Positions 1-9,059 are shown, counted from the first letter of the stretch. The stretch: DNA of 64,000 nt from Clostridium magnum DSM 2767 (GCF_001623875.1 NZ_LWAE01000001.1:1488001-1552000), one strand, 5' to 3'. Notes: a model not told the origin generated them from the sequence alone. Program-made: numbers and translations.

Positions 1-2
1 TT

Positions 3-887
3 ACAGCAATAGGTATAAATAGACAAAAGGAACTTCTAGCCATAGCCAAAGAGTATAAGGATAATGGGAGTATAGACCTCATTCATTTATCTACTAGGCC
101 GGACTACATAGATGAGCAGATATTGAATAATTTAAAAAGCTATTCTGTAGATGTTATAGAATTAGGTGTTCAATCTTTAGATAAAGAAGTGCTTTTAAAA
201 TCTGGTAGAGGTCATTCGGAAGAGGATGTATCCAGAGCTTCTAGTCTAATAAAAGAGTATGGTTTTATATTAGGACATCAAATTATGCTTGGGTTGCCAG
301 GTGATACCTTTGAAAAAGATATACAAACAACAGAAAAATCTATACTTATGAAACCGGATATATATAGAATTTATCCTTCGTTAGTTATAAAAAATACTCC
401 TATGGAAAGAATGTATAACTTAGGAACATATAGACCTTATGAATTATATGAAGCAGTACAAATAACAAAAACAATTTACTCTATGCTAATCGCTAATAAT
501 ATAAAAGTTATAAGAGTAGGGCTTCAGCCTACAGAAGAAATAAATATTGGAAAAGAGCTGATTGCAGGACCGTTTCATCCTGCCTTTAGAGAATTAGTGG
601 AATCAATGCTTTATAATGAGTTAATTTTAAGTGAAATTCCCCAAAACTATAAAAAGAAAATCATAATTAAAATAAATGGAAAAGATTTATCAAAGCTATA
701 TGCTCACAAAAAGAAATTTTTTAATGACATGATAACCCAATTAAAGACATTAAACGTGCAAGTTATTCAAGATAACCATGTTGGTAGAGAAACTTTAGTT
801 TTAATAACAGAAGAAACTGAGAAAAATTTGTCAATTTATGAATACATTATAAAAAAGTATAAAGAAGGAAATTTAACTATTTTATAG
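3..887 (+). CDS. Radical SAM protein, ELP3/HemN-like, 5'-truncated by window edge
   Basis: The frame is open from the first bases of the window, well upstream of the first possible start (TTG at 123), so this is the C-terminal 294 codons of a longer protein. The visible part has STRPDYID near the start, then ELGVQSLD, GHQIMLGLPGDT and later segments typical of the back half of a radical SAM barrel in ELP3-like clostridial proteins; the CxxxCxxC cluster motif would lie upstream. From memory, clostridial genomes often carry such a gene between rnc and smc, which fits. The precise substrate is unknown. Family assignment is fairly secure, function is not. Confidence 0.75.
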   Translation, partial: TAIGINRQKELLAIAKEYKDNGSIDLIHLSTRPDYIDEQILNNLKSYSVDVIELGVQSLDKEVLLKSGRGHSEEDVSRASSLIKEYGFILGHQIMLGLPGDTFEKDIQTTEKSILMKPDIYRIYPSLVIKNTPMERMYNLGTYRPYELYEAVQITKTIYSMLIANNIKVIRVGLQPTEEINIGKELIAGPFHPAFRELVESMLYNELILSEIPQNYKKKIIIKINGKDLSKLYAHKKKFFNDMITQLKTLNVQVIQDNHVGRETLVLITEETEKNLSIYEYIIKKYKEGNLTIL

Positions 888-890
888 AAT
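866..890 (+). promoter_or_regulatory. Sigma-H-like promoter for the first spoVS
   Basis: AGGAAAT (866-872), a 14-nt gap and GAAT (887-890) match the sigma-H pattern (AGGAWWW ... GAAT) in the spacing I recall for Bacillus spoVG. It overlaps the stop codon of the radical SAM gene and lies 43 nt before the spoVS start. The second spoVS has the same arrangement. No experimental support. Confidence 0.55.
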
Positions 891-933
891 TATTACCTAT
901 GAATATAACAATATTTGTAGGGAGGAATTTTAC

Positions 934-1194
934 ATGGAAGTATTAAAAGTATCAGCTCAATCACAGCCAAAATCAGTTGCAGGAGCTTTAGCTGCAGCCT
1001 TGAGAGATAATATTTCTGCAGAAGTTCAAGCGGTTGGAGCGGGAGCAGTTAATCAGGCGGTAAAGGCAATTGCTATTACTAGAGGTTTTGTAGCACCTAA
1101 TGGTATTGACCTAGTAGTTGTGCCAGCTTTTTCGGAGATAACTATTGAAGGAGAAGAAAGAACAGCTATAAAATTTATAGTTGAACCAAGATAG
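934..1194 (+). CDS. spoVS: Stage V sporulation protein S, copy 1
   Basis: An 86-residue Alba-fold small protein of the SpoVS family, required in Bacillus for normal sporulation progression and coat assembly. It begins MEVLKVSAQSQPKSVAGAL and carries the family segments AVGAGAVNQAVKAIAI, RGFVAPNGIDL and GEERTAIKF. An AGGGAGGAA ribosome site lies 7 nt upstream of the ATG. A second full-length spoVS lies at 52157-52417; the two proteins have equal length and differ mainly at surface-type positions such as the stretch after LAAALRD versus LAGVLRE. It sits alone between a radical SAM gene and smc and ends with its own terminator, so it is probably monocistronic. Confidence 0.95.
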   Translation: MEVLKVSAQSQPKSVAGALAAALRDNISAEVQAVGAGAVNQAVKAIAITRGFVAPNGIDLVVVPAFSEITIEGEERTAIKFIVEPR

Positions 1195-1450
1195 TTCGGC
1201 TAGCAAAGAAATTCTTGTCATTAATAAAAGATGGTATTTATCGTAAAATTTTAATTATTAAATTTATAAAGTGATATAAATTAAATTTTACCTTAATCAA
1301 GAATGATTTTGAAAATGGCGGCAAATGGATAGAAAACCCTGTTAAAAACAGGGTTTTTATTTTATAATTGATATTTTAATAAATTTAATATAAACTATAT
1401 AGGTGCTATATGATTTAAATTTCACTTCATACATGAAGGGGGTTATTTTT
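1195..1450. other. Intergenic region with nested inverted repeats
   Basis: The spacer after spoVS has no convincing gene. It holds nested complementary segments: ATTCTTG (1211-1217) with CAAGAAT (1298-1304), and GTAAAATTTTAAT (from 1243) with ATTAAATTTTAC (ending near 1291). The intrinsic terminator follows at 1333. This may be the spoVS 3' untranslated region or a small RNA; AT-richness makes chance pairing plausible. Confidence 0.3.
1333..1364 (+). terminator. Rho-independent terminator after spoVS copy 1
   Basis: AAACCCTG, loop TTAAAAA, CAGGGTTTTTATTTTAT: an 8-bp stem followed by a T-rich run. Confidence 0.85.
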
Positions 1451-1549
1451 ATGAAAAGGAATACTAGAGAAAAACTGAGAAAAGCTATAGTTTTTCTTGT
1501 AGTTCTGATGTTTATAGCTAGCTTGCTTCCAATGATATTTGGGAGATAA
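1451..1549 (+). CDS. Small single-pass membrane peptide (32 aa)
   Basis: An ATG with a strong GAAGGGGG ribosome site 8 nt upstream opens a 32-codon frame ending TAA, 14 nt before the smc start. The product has a basic N-terminus (MKRNTREKLRKA) followed by one hydrophobic segment (IVFLVVLMFIASLLPMIF) and a terminal GR. This layout resembles the tiny DUF4044/Prli42-type membrane proteins of Firmicutes, but the resemblance is by general pattern only and I cannot confirm the family. Strong ribosome site, tight spacing to smc and typical codon use argue for a real gene. Confidence 0.6.
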   Translation: MKRNTREKLRKAIVFLVVLMFIASLLPMIFGR

Positions 1550-1563
1550 GGAGAGTAGTTTTT

Positions 1564-4500
1564 ATGTTTCTAAAATCAATTGAAATAAGAGGATTTAAAT
1601 CCTTTGCAGATAAAACAGAATTAGTATTTAAAAATGGAGTTACAGCTGTAGTAGGGCCTAATGGAAGTGGTAAAAGTAATATATCAGATGCAGTGAGATG
1701 GGTGCTTGGTGAACAAAGTGTAAAAAGCCTAAGAGGCGGTAAAATGGAAGATGTTATTTTTGCAGGTACTCAGTTTAGGAAACCTGTAGGTCTTTGCCAA
1801 GTTTCGATGACTCTGGACAATGAAGATAAAAAATTACCATTAGAATATAGTGATATTACTATTTCTAGAAGACTATATCGTTCAGGAGAAAGTGAGTATT
1901 ATATAAATAATACTCACTGTAGATTGAAGGATATACAAGAACTTTTTATGGATACAGGTATAGGTAAAGAAGGTTATTCTATCATAGGTCAGGGTAAAAT
2001 TGAAGCTGTACTTAGTGGTAGGCCAGAAGAAAGAAGAAGTCTTTTAGAAGAGGCAGCAGGCATAGTTAAGTTTAAATGGAGAAAAGAAGAGGCTCAGAAA
2101 AAATTAGAAAATACGGAGACAAACTTAATAAGAATAGACGATATTTTAGGTACTTATGAGGAACGTATAGAACCTCTACGTATTGAAAACGAAAAGGCTA
2201 AGAGATTTATAAAACTTTCCGAAGAACTAAAGAATAAAGAGATTAATATAATTGTTCATTCTATAGAAAACGTGCATAATAAGATTGCTGAAATTGAAAG
2301 TGCCATTAAAGGTATGAATGTTAATAATGATGAGTTAAATAGTAATCTTATTGATTTGAAAGCTGGCATTGTGAAATGGAATGAAGAAATTGAAAATATA
2401 AATGAACAAAATTCTAATTATCGAAAAGAATACTATGATAATAAATCAAAGAAGCAAAAAAGCGAAGCAGAGATTGTTTTGCTAGGAGAAAGGCTAGAAA
2501 ATTTACATGGCTTTATACAAAAAAATCTACATGAACTTAGAGAAATTGAAGATAAAATTAGCAATCTAACAACAAGTGAAATAAAACAGGTTAATGAGCT
2601 TAACAATTCAAAGGTTAAGCAGGCAGAGCTTAATGCAGAAATAAAAAAATATGAAAATACTATATCATCTATGGATGCATCTATTTCAGATAAAACAGAT
2701 CTAATAAAGAAGTTAAAAGACGATCAAATAGAATATTTAAGTGATATATCAAATCTAAAAAACAATATTCTTATGTTGAACAATGGTGTTCAGGCACTTA
2801 AAGAAAAAACAGATAGTATTAAAAGTTCTTGTGAAAGTTATTTGCATTCTATCAAAATAAATACTAGTACAAAGGATATGCTTTTATCCCAAGTAGAAGA
2901 AATAAAAAATAAAATAATTGAATTTGAAGGTAATATTAAAACTAATAAACAACAAATCTTTAGATTAAATTCGACTTTAGGTTTAAAGGATAAAGAACTT
3001 AGAGAGTTAACAAATCTTAATAGTAAATTAGAAGCTAACCATAATATGCTTGTTAATTTAGATAAGCAGTATGAAGGTTATAATAGATCAGTAAAGATTC
3101 TAATGGGAGACGTAACTAAAGGTAAGGTATCCATTGATAAAAATAATTGTTTTGTTTTAGGCGAAATAATTAATGTAGAAAAAAGATTCGAAACTGCAAT
3201 AGAAATAGCTCTTGGGGGGGCTATATCGGATATAATAACGAAGGATGAGCAAATAGCTAAAATACTGATAAAGTATTTAAAGGATAATAATATTGGAAGA
3301 GCTACTTTTTTACCATTAACTATAGTTAAGGGGAAAAAAATTTTTGGAGAAGCTGATGTCAAAAAGGTCAGTGGATATATTGGTATTGCAAGTGAATTGA
3401 TAGAGTATAACAATGCTTTTACTAATGCGATTGAATATATACTTGGAAGAACAATAATTTGTAATGATATGGATAGTGCTCTTGAAATAGCAAAGATAAG
3501 TAAGTATAGTTTTAAAATAGTTACTCTTTCTGGCGAAGTTGTTAATCCTGGAGGATCACTTACAGGGGGAAGTTTACACCATAAGGCTAGTAATATTATT
3601 GGAAGAAAAAGAGAGATAGAAGATATAAAAGTTAAAATAAAAAGCAGTGAAGAAAAAATAATGGCTTTAAATATTGCATTGCAAAACTACAGAACTGACA
3701 TAAAAATTCTAGATGAGGAAAGCTTAAACCTAAAGGATCAAATATATTCTCAAAATATTGAAATTACTAAAATAAAAGGTAAGATAAATGCTATTGATGA
3801 TGAAAATGAAAAGTTAAAAGAGACATTAAAGATATCTAATAGAGAAATAGAATTAATAAATGAAAAATTTGAGGATACTGTAAATGAATTGACAATCAAA
3901 GAAGCTCATTTAAAAGACCTTATCATAAGACAGAAAGAAAATGATAGCTTAATTAAAAAGATTGAAGAAGAACTAAAGGATAAAACTAACAAAATTAAAA
4001 GTGATAGAGATAAACTTACAGAATTTAAAATAGAGAAAGCACAAGTAGATGAAAGTGTTTTGAATAATAGCAATTTATTGAGAAAGTTACAGTTAGATAT
4101 AAAAGAGCTTAAATTAAAACAGGCCAGCATGGAAGATGAAAATAAAAAATCTATGGAAAACATAGATAAATTTAAACTTCAAATAGAACATAGTAAAAAA
4201 GAAATTAAAAACATAGAAAATTACATATTAAACATGGAAGAAAAGATTAAAGATCAGGATGTAGAAATAATAAAGATAAAGGAAAAAATAAAAATACATA
4301 GTGATAAAGTGGAGAATCTGAATCTATTAATTAATAAAAAAGAGGATGAACTACATAAAATTCAGCTTTCTTTAGCAAGGTTTACAACTGAGAAAGAATC
4401 TTTATACTCTAAACTTAATGATGAGTTAGAAATTACTTATGCGGAAGCCTTAAAATATAAATTTGAAATAGAAAATTTTGATGCTTATAAAAAGGAAATT

Positions 4501-5139
4501 GGAAACTTAAAGAATGATATATCTTCTTTAGGGGTAGTAAATTTAGGTGCAATTGATGAATTTAAGGATTTGACTGAAAAAGTAAACTTTATGACTGTTC
4601 AAAGAGAAGACTTGATAAATGCTAAAGAAGAACTAATGGGTTTAATAAATGAAATGACGGATAAAATGAAAATAGTGTTTAATGAAAACTTTAATAAGTT
4701 AAGGCATAATTTTAATGAAACCTTTAACGAACTATTTAAAGGTGGAAGTGCAGATTTAATTTTATCTGATGGGGATGAGCTTACAGGGAATATAGATATA
4801 ACAGTACAGCCTCCCGGAAAGAAACTTCAAAATATAAATTTAATGTCCGGTGGAGAGAAGGGACTTTCTGCTATTGCTCTACTTTTTGCTATACTGAAAA
4901 TGAAACCAACACCTTTTTGTATACTAGATGAAATAGAGGCAGCTCTAGATGATGCCAATGTATCTAGATATGCTGAATTCTTAAAGAAGTTTTCTGAGAA
5001 TAGCCAGTTTATTGTTATAACCCATAGGAAAGGAACCATGGAAGCCTGTGATGCATTATATGGTGTTACAATGGAAGAAAAAGGAATATCAAAGATAGTT
5101 TCAGTGGATTTAAGTAGAGAGGCATCAGATGCATCATAA
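1564..5139 (+). CDS. smc: Chromosome segregation protein SMC
   Basis: The 1191-residue condensin ATPase, which acts with ScpA and ScpB to compact and separate chromosomes. Walker A GPNGSGKS is at residues 31-38; the N-terminal head also has LGEQSVKSLRGGKMEDVIF and GIGKEGYSIIGQGKIE. Two long coiled-coil arms flank a hinge at about residues 500-675, which ends near the glycine motif NPGGSLTGGS. The C-terminal head has the ABC signature LMSGGEKGLS (about 1092-1101) and Walker B CILDEIEAALDD (about 1118-1129). Length is normal for the family. An AAGGAG site precedes the ATG. It is followed by ftsY after about 70 nt, the usual clostridial order. Confidence 0.98.
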   Translation: MFLKSIEIRGFKSFADKTELVFKNGVTAVVGPNGSGKSNISDAVRWVLGEQSVKSLRGGKMEDVIFAGTQFRKPVGLCQVSMTLDNEDKKLPLEYSDITISRRLYRSGESEYYINNTHCRLKDIQELFMDTGIGKEGYSIIGQGKIEAVLSGRPEERRSLLEEAAGIVKFKWRKEEAQKKLENTETNLIRIDDILGTYEERIEPLRIENEKAKRFIKLSEELKNKEINIIVHSIENVHNKIAEIESAIKGMNVNNDELNSNLIDLKAGIVKWNEEIENINEQNSNYRKEYYDNKSKKQKSEAEIVLLGERLENLHGFIQKNLHELREIEDKISNLTTSEIKQVNELNNSKVKQAELNAEIKKYENTISSMDASISDKTDLIKKLKDDQIEYLSDISNLKNNILMLNNGVQALKEKTDSIKSSCESYLHSIKINTSTKDMLLSQVEEIKNKIIEFEGNIKTNKQQIFRLNSTLGLKDKELRELTNLNSKLEANHNMLVNLDKQYEGYNRSVKILMGDVTKGKVSIDKNNCFVLGEIINVEKRFETAIEIALGGAISDIITKDEQIAKILIKYLKDNNIGRATFLPLTIVKGKKIFGEADVKKVSGYIGIASELIEYNNAFTNAIEYILGRTIICNDMDSALEIAKISKYSFKIVTLSGEVVNPGGSLTGGSLHHKASNIIGRKREIEDIKVKIKSSEEKIMALNIALQNYRTDIKILDEESLNLKDQIYSQNIEITKIKGKINAIDDENEKLKETLKISNREIELINEKFEDTVNELTIKEAHLKDLIIRQKENDSLIKKIEEELKDKTNKIKSDRDKLTEFKIEKAQVDESVLNNSNLLRKLQLDIKELKLKQASMEDENKKSMENIDKFKLQIEHSKKEIKNIENYILNMEEKIKDQDVEIIKIKEKIKIHSDKVENLNLLINKKEDELHKIQLSLARFTTEKESLYSKLNDELEITYAEALKYKFEIENFDAYKKEIGNLKNDISSLGVVNLGAIDEFKDLTEKVNFMTVQREDLINAKEELMGLINEMTDKMKIVFNENFNKLRHNFNETFNELFKGGSADLILSDGDELTGNIDITVQPPGKKLQNINLMSGGEKGLSAIALLFAILKMKPTPFCILDEIEAALDDANVSRYAEFLKKFSENSQFIVITHRKGTMEACDALYGVTMEEKGISKIVSVDLSREASDAS

Positions 5140-5210
5140 ATTGGAAATTTCAATTAGAGAAGATAGTTGTTGGATAAACAAAGTGAAAAAATATATTAGG
5201 AGGCATGCAA

Positions 5211-6122
5211 ATGTTTGGCGGATTTTTTAATAAACTAAAAGAAGGACTTACCAAAACTAAGGATAATTTTACTGAAAAAATAACTGATATGCTAAGCGGG
5301 GCTATGACTATAGATGATGATTTATATGAAGAGTTAGAAGAGATACTAATCACTGCGGATATTGGTGTGGAGACAACACTTGACATTATTGATAGGCTAA
5401 AAATAAAGATAAGAGAGAAAAAAATAAAAGACCCTTCTTTAGTTACTGGTTGTTTAAAAGAGGTTATTGTAGAAATGTTAGGAACAGAAGGTGGAAGTAT
5501 TAAGCCTGAAAGAACACCTGAGGTTATTTTAGTTATTGGGGTAAATGGTGTTGGAAAGACCACATCCATAGGAAAAATATCCTCTAAACTAAAAGGTGAT
5601 GGATATAAGGTGTTAATGGCAGCAGCAGATACCTTTAGAGCTGCGGCTATTGATCAACTTGAAGTGTGGAGTAATAGATCTGGTGTAGATATTATAAGGC
5701 ATCAGGAAGGTTCAGATCCTGCGGCAGTAGTTTTTGATGCAGTGCAGGCAGCTAAAGCAAGAAAAGTAGATGTACTAATATGTGATACTGCAGGTAGATT
5801 ACATAATAAGAAAAATTTAATGGATGAGTTAGGGAAAATAAATAGAGTAATAGATAGAGAGTATGGTGACGCTCATAGAGAAACATTGTTAGTGCTTGAT
5901 GCTACTACAGGTCAAAATGCTGTACAACAAGCTAAACAGTTTATGGAAGTTTGTCCTATAGATGGCATAGTTTTAACAAAATTAGATGGTACTGCAAAAG
6001 GTGGAATTGTTATTTCTATAAAGCATACACTTAATATACCTGTAAAATTAATAGGAGTTGGAGAAGGGATAGATGACCTTCAAGAATTCAATCCTAGAGA
6101 TTTTGCAGATGCACTTTTTTAA
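5211..6122 (+). CDS. ftsY: Signal recognition particle receptor FtsY
   Basis: The SRP receptor GTPase, which docks Ffh-ribosome complexes at the membrane for co-translational insertion. At 303 residues it has the short acidic-poor N-domain seen in Firmicutes, then the NG domain with G1 GVNGVGKTTS (about residue 110), DTFRAAA, DTAGRLHNK and TKLDGTAKGG. I start at ATG 5211 because the AGGAGG at 5198-5203 lies 7 nt away; an in-frame ATG at 5205 is only 1 nt from that site. smc precedes it and the SRP genes ylxM and ffh follow, after a dispersed repeat and a fresh promoter. Confidence 0.97.
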   Translation: MFGGFFNKLKEGLTKTKDNFTEKITDMLSGAMTIDDDLYEELEEILITADIGVETTLDIIDRLKIKIREKKIKDPSLVTGCLKEVIVEMLGTEGGSIKPERTPEVILVIGVNGVGKTTSIGKISSKLKGDGYKVLMAAADTFRAAAIDQLEVWSNRSGVDIIRHQEGSDPAAVVFDAVQAAKARKVDVLICDTAGRLHNKKNLMDELGKINRVIDREYGDAHRETLLVLDATTGQNAVQQAKQFMEVCPIDGIVLTKLDGTAKGGIVISIKHTLNIPVKLIGVGEGIDDLQEFNPRDFADALF

Positions 6123-6133
6123 AGAATGATATT

Positions 6134-6269
6134 ATGAAGTGAAAACTTGAACCAGATGGAGTTTCAAACTCCACCTGATTCTTAGTTGAACGAATCCAGG
6201 GACGTAACCGCTCTTTACTCACACTTTGAAGAAGATGGGAGTATTAGAGCAGGTAGTCATCGGATAAAA
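6134..6269 (+). repeat. Dispersed structured intergenic element, copy A (short form)
   Basis: Runs from TGAAGTGAAAACTTGAA to ATCGGATAAA. It contains the 5' hairpin with arms GAACCAGATGGAGTTT and AAACTCCACCTGATTC, the conserved core ACGAATCCAGGGACGTA, CCGCTC and the 3' block GAGTATTAGAGC...GTAGTCATCGGAT. About 50 nt present in copies B and E between CCGCTC and the 3' block are absent here. It lies in the ftsY-ylxM gap, upstream of the ylxM promoter. Confidence 0.85.
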
Positions 6270-6349
6270 GTAAAAGATATTATTTAGCTTTAAATAAAAT
6301 TTGATAAATCATTGTTAATTAAAAAAATAAAAGTGTTAAGTAAAAATAC

Positions 6350-6378
6350 TTGACAGCAGTAGAAATCTTTGATATCAT
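6350..6378 (+). promoter_or_regulatory. Sigma-A promoter for ylxM-ffh
   Basis: A perfect TTGACA (6350-6355), 17-bp spacer and TATCAT (6373-6378). It lies about 80 nt before ylxM and indicates that ylxM-ffh is transcribed separately from smc-ftsY. Confidence 0.8.
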
Positions 6379-6456
6379 AGACTTCGTTGAGTTAAGAATG
6401 TATTATTTAATGCATGATTGGCACTTGAAAAAAATTAAGGAAGTGAAAATGCAGTA

Positions 6457-6819
6457 TTGAATATTGCAGAGTATCTCATGGAAGAAAGAATACAACTTTC
6501 AGTACTCGTAGACATATATGGTGAGCTTTTAACAGAAAAGCAAAGAGATATTATGAACCTTTATTATAATGATGATTTATCATTAGCTGAAATATCAGAG
6601 CTTACTAGTACTAGCAGGCAGGCAGTACATGATATAATAAAGAGATGTCACAAACTTCTAGTACAATATGAAGAAAAGCTTCATTTAATGGAAACAAAGT
6701 TAAAGATGGAAAAGGTTAAGAATTCCATTTTGAATAGCATAGATTTGTTAAATGTTAGTGATGATAAAAGCTTAAAGATATTATTAGAAATGAAAAAATA
6801 CATAATTGATAATGTTTAG
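6457..6819 (+). CDS. ylxM: YlxM/p13 family HTH protein (SRP-associated)
   Basis: A small helix-turn-helix protein of the UPF0122 family, normally paired with ffh and reported to modulate SRP GTPase activity in streptococci. It has [20 protein letters not shown], then an HTH segment ([19 protein letters not shown]) and a helical C-terminus. The start is uncertain: TTG at 6457 gives 120 residues, ATG at 6478 gives 113, the commoner family length, but lacks a clear ribosome site. A three-codon mini-frame (ATG 6449 to TGA) with a good AAGGAAG site ends over the TTG, so the TTG could be translationally coupled. It is 10 nt before ffh. Confidence 0.9.
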   Translation: MNIAEYLMEERIQLSVLVDIYGELLTEKQRDIMNLYYNDDLSLAEISELTSTSRQAVHDIIKRCHKLLVQYEEKLHLMETKLKMEKVKNSILNSIDLLNVSDDKSLKILLEMKKYIIDNV

Positions 6820-6829
6820 GAGGAATAGC

Positions 6830-8191
6830 ATGGCTTTTGAAGGGTTAGCTTCTAAGCTTCAGGATACTTTAAAAAAACTTAGAGGCAAAGGTAAGCTTTC
6901 TGAAAAAGATATAAAAGATGCTATGCGAGAAGTAAAACTTGCACTTTTGGAAGCAGACGTTAATTATAAGGTGGTAAAAGATTTTATAAAAGTCGTTAGT
7001 GAAAAGTGCCTTGGTGAAGAAGTTCTCCAGAGTTTAACTCCAGCACAGCAGGTTATAAAAATAGTAAATGATGAACTTACTAGTTTAATGGGCAGCACTG
7101 AAAGTGAAATTAAATATTCATCGACTGGATTGACAGTTATAATGCTAGTAGGACTGCAAGGAGCAGGAAAAACTACTATGGCAGGAAAACTTGCACTCCA
7201 ACTTAGAAAGAGGAATAAGAAACCTTTACTTGCAGCCTGTGATATATATAGACCTGCAGCAATAAAACAGCTTCAAGTTGTTGGAAATCAGATAAATGTA
7301 CCTGTATTTTCTATGGGAGATAAGGTGTCACCTGTAGATATATCCAAGGGTGCTATAGAATATGCAAAAAACAATAATCTAAATGTTGTTATAGTAGATA
7401 CAGCAGGTAGACTTCATATAGATGAAGAGCTTATGAATGAGCTTAAAGATGTTAAGGAAAGTACTAAGCCAGATGAAATATTATTGGTTGTTGATGCGAT
7501 GACAGGACAGGATGCAGTAAATGTTGCTAATAGTTTTAATGAGCAGCTAGACATAAATGGAGTAATACTTACAAAGCTAGATGGTGACACAAGAGGTGGA
7601 GCCGCACTTTCTATAAAGTCCATGACAGGTAAGCCTATAAAGTTTGCAGGTATTGGTGAAAAAATGAGCGATTTTGAAGTATTCCATCCAGATAGAATGG
7701 CTTCAAGAATTTTAGGTATGGGGGATGTACTCTCACTTATCGAAAAAGCTCAGCAATCCATAGATGAAGAAGAAGCTAAAAAAATAGGAAGTCGTATGAT
7801 GAGTCAAGAATTTAACCTTGAAGACTTTTTAGCTTCAATGCAACAAATGAAAAAGCTAGGACCTCTTAATAAACTAATTGAAATGATACCAGGAGTAAAT
7901 ACAAAAGAACTCCAAGGTGTAGATTTAAGTTCTAGTGAAAAAGAATTGACAAAGATAGAAGCAATGATTAATTCTATGACTATAAAAGAAAGAAGGAACC
8001 CTTCACTAATAAGCGCTTCGCCTTCAAGAAAGAAGAGAATTGCACAAGGTTCAGGTGCTACAGTGCAGCAAGTCAACAAGCTTCTGAAGGATTTTGAAAA
8101 CATGAAGAAGATGATGAAGCAAATGAAGGGAATGGAAAAGGGCTTCAAAAAAGGAGCTAAAAAAGGATTATTTGGTAAGTTGCCTTTTTAA
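6830..8191 (+). CDS. ffh: Signal recognition particle protein Ffh
   Basis: The SRP54 GTPase, which binds signal peptides and 4.5S RNA. 453 residues, normal length: N-domain, G-domain with GLQGAGKTTMA (about residue 107), DIYRPAAIKQL, DTAGRLHIDEE and TKLDGDTRGG, then a methionine-rich M-domain (about 300-453) ending MKKMMKQMKGMEKGFKK with an SRP RNA-binding region near NPSLISASPSRKKRIA. ATG 6830 is chosen because AGGAGG at 6818-6823 is spaced 6 nt away; upstream in-frame codons belong to the ylxM overlap. rpsP follows. Confidence 0.98.
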   Translation: MAFEGLASKLQDTLKKLRGKGKLSEKDIKDAMREVKLALLEADVNYKVVKDFIKVVSEKCLGEEVLQSLTPAQQVIKIVNDELTSLMGSTESEIKYSSTGLTVIMLVGLQGAGKTTMAGKLALQLRKRNKKPLLAACDIYRPAAIKQLQVVGNQINVPVFSMGDKVSPVDISKGAIEYAKNNNLNVVIVDTAGRLHIDEELMNELKDVKESTKPDEILLVVDAMTGQDAVNVANSFNEQLDINGVILTKLDGDTRGGAALSIKSMTGKPIKFAGIGEKMSDFEVFHPDRMASRILGMGDVLSLIEKAQQSIDEEEAKKIGSRMMSQEFNLEDFLASMQQMKKLGPLNKLIEMIPGVNTKELQGVDLSSSEKELTKIEAMINSMTIKERRNPSLISASPSRKKRIAQGSGATVQQVNKLLKDFENMKKMMKQMKGMEKGFKKGAKKGLFGKLPF

Positions 8192-8263
8192 AGGTTTATA
8201 TAAACTTAATCAGTAAATAGTTTAGTGCAGTATGCGTTTTACTACTAGAAGGAGGTGATACTA

Positions 8264-8521
8264 ATGGCAGTAAAAATTAGATTAAGAAGAATGGGTGCTC
8301 ACAAAGCTCCATTTTACAGAATAGTTGTAGCAGATTCAAGATCTCCAAGAGATGGTAGGTTTGTAGAAGAAATAGGTTATTACAATCCTTTAACTGAGCC
8401 AGCTACTGTTAAATTTGATGAAGAAAAAGCTGTTCAATGGATAAAGAATGGTGCTCAACCTACAGACGTTGTTAAGAGACTTTTTGCAAAATCAGGATTA
8501 AATGAAAAGCTTGGCAAGTAG
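8264..8521 (+). CDS. rpsP: 30S ribosomal protein S16
   Basis: An 85-residue ribosomal protein with the hallmark start [20 protein letters not shown] and [25 protein letters not shown] 8264 has AAGGAGG 7-8 nt upstream; an in-frame ATA/ATG extension upstream overlaps that site and is not used. It is the first gene of a short unit with khpA, ending at a strong terminator. Confidence 0.99.
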   Translation: MAVKIRLRRMGAHKAPFYRIVVADSRSPRDGRFVEEIGYYNPLTEPATVKFDEEKAVQWIKNGAQPTDVVKRLFAKSGLNEKLGK

Positions 8522-8539
8522 TCACTGGGGGTGTATTAA

Positions 8540-8767
8540 ATGAAAGAATTAGTTGAAGTTATAGCTAAATCACTAGTTGATAACCCAGATATGGTTCAAG
8601 TTAATGAGATTGCAGGTGAGCAATCAATAATTCTTGAACTAAAAGTTGCACCAGATGATATGGGAAAAGTAATAGGAAAACAGGGAAGAATAGCTAAGGC
8701 TATTAGAACTGTTGTAAAGGCAGCAGCTATAAAAGAAAATAAAAGAGTTGTTGTTGAAATAATATAA
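8540..8767 (+). CDS. khpA: KH-domain RNA-binding protein KhpA (YlqC)
   Basis: A 75-residue single type-II KH domain with the RNA-contacting loop [13 protein letters not shown]. KhpA pairs with KhpB/EloR in Gram-positive bacteria and acts in post-transcriptional control of division and envelope genes. It lies 18 nt after rpsP with a GGGGGTG site, and ends directly at an intrinsic terminator whose stem begins inside its stop codon. Placement between rpsP and rimM is standard. Confidence 0.95.
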   Translation: MKELVEVIAKSLVDNPDMVQVNEIAGEQSIILELKVAPDDMGKVIGKQGRIAKAIRTVVKAAAIKENKRVVVEII

Positions 8768-8798
8768 GAGTTAGGTGCACCTAACTCTTTTATTTTTT
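8766..8798 (+). terminator. Terminator after khpA
   Basis: AAGAGTTAGGTG directly meets CACCTAACTCTT, a 12-bp perfect palindrome, followed by TTATTTTTTT. Confidence 0.9.
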
Positions 8799-8984
8799 TA
8801 TCCGATGACTACCCGCTCTAATACTCCCATACGCACTCTGTGAAAGGGACTCACACAAAATCAGAGATTTTTGTTCGCTGCTTTTCTTCAAAGTGTACGT
8901 TGCGAGCGGCTATGTCCCTGGATTCGTTCAACTAAGAATAAGATTGGATTTGAAACCCAATCTTATTCAAGTTTTCACTTCATA
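8797..8984 (-). repeat. Dispersed structured intergenic element, copy B (full form, reverse)
   Basis: Read on the minus strand it runs from ATGAAGTGAAAACTTGAA to ATCGGATAAAAA. The 5' hairpin arms are GAATAAGATTGGGTTT and AAATCCAATCTTATTC: a different sequence from copies A and E but still fully paired (one G-U). The core AACGAATCCAGGGACATA, CCGCTC, a small AAAATC-TCT-GATTTT hairpin and the 3' block AGAGCGGGTAGTCATCGGAT are all present. It fills the khpA-rimM gap and points against the operon. Confidence 0.85.
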
Positions 8985-9059
8985 AATAAGTATTAATAAA
9001 TTAATAATGGTAAATATAAATAATGAGTAAAAATGTAAAGTGATTAGGAGGGTATATCT

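Noticed and set aside
3078-5569. Reverse-strand open frames over smc and ftsY (for example 3078-3413, 4827-5153, 5150-5569)
   Set aside because: They are rich in Ser/Ile/Phe, the usual mirror of AT-rich coding sequence, have no ribosome sites and lie fully or mostly over well-supported genes.
6134-6269. Dispersed element as a MITE
   Set aside because: Ends are TGAAGTG and ATCGGATAAA, not inverted repeats of each other, and no target duplications are visible.
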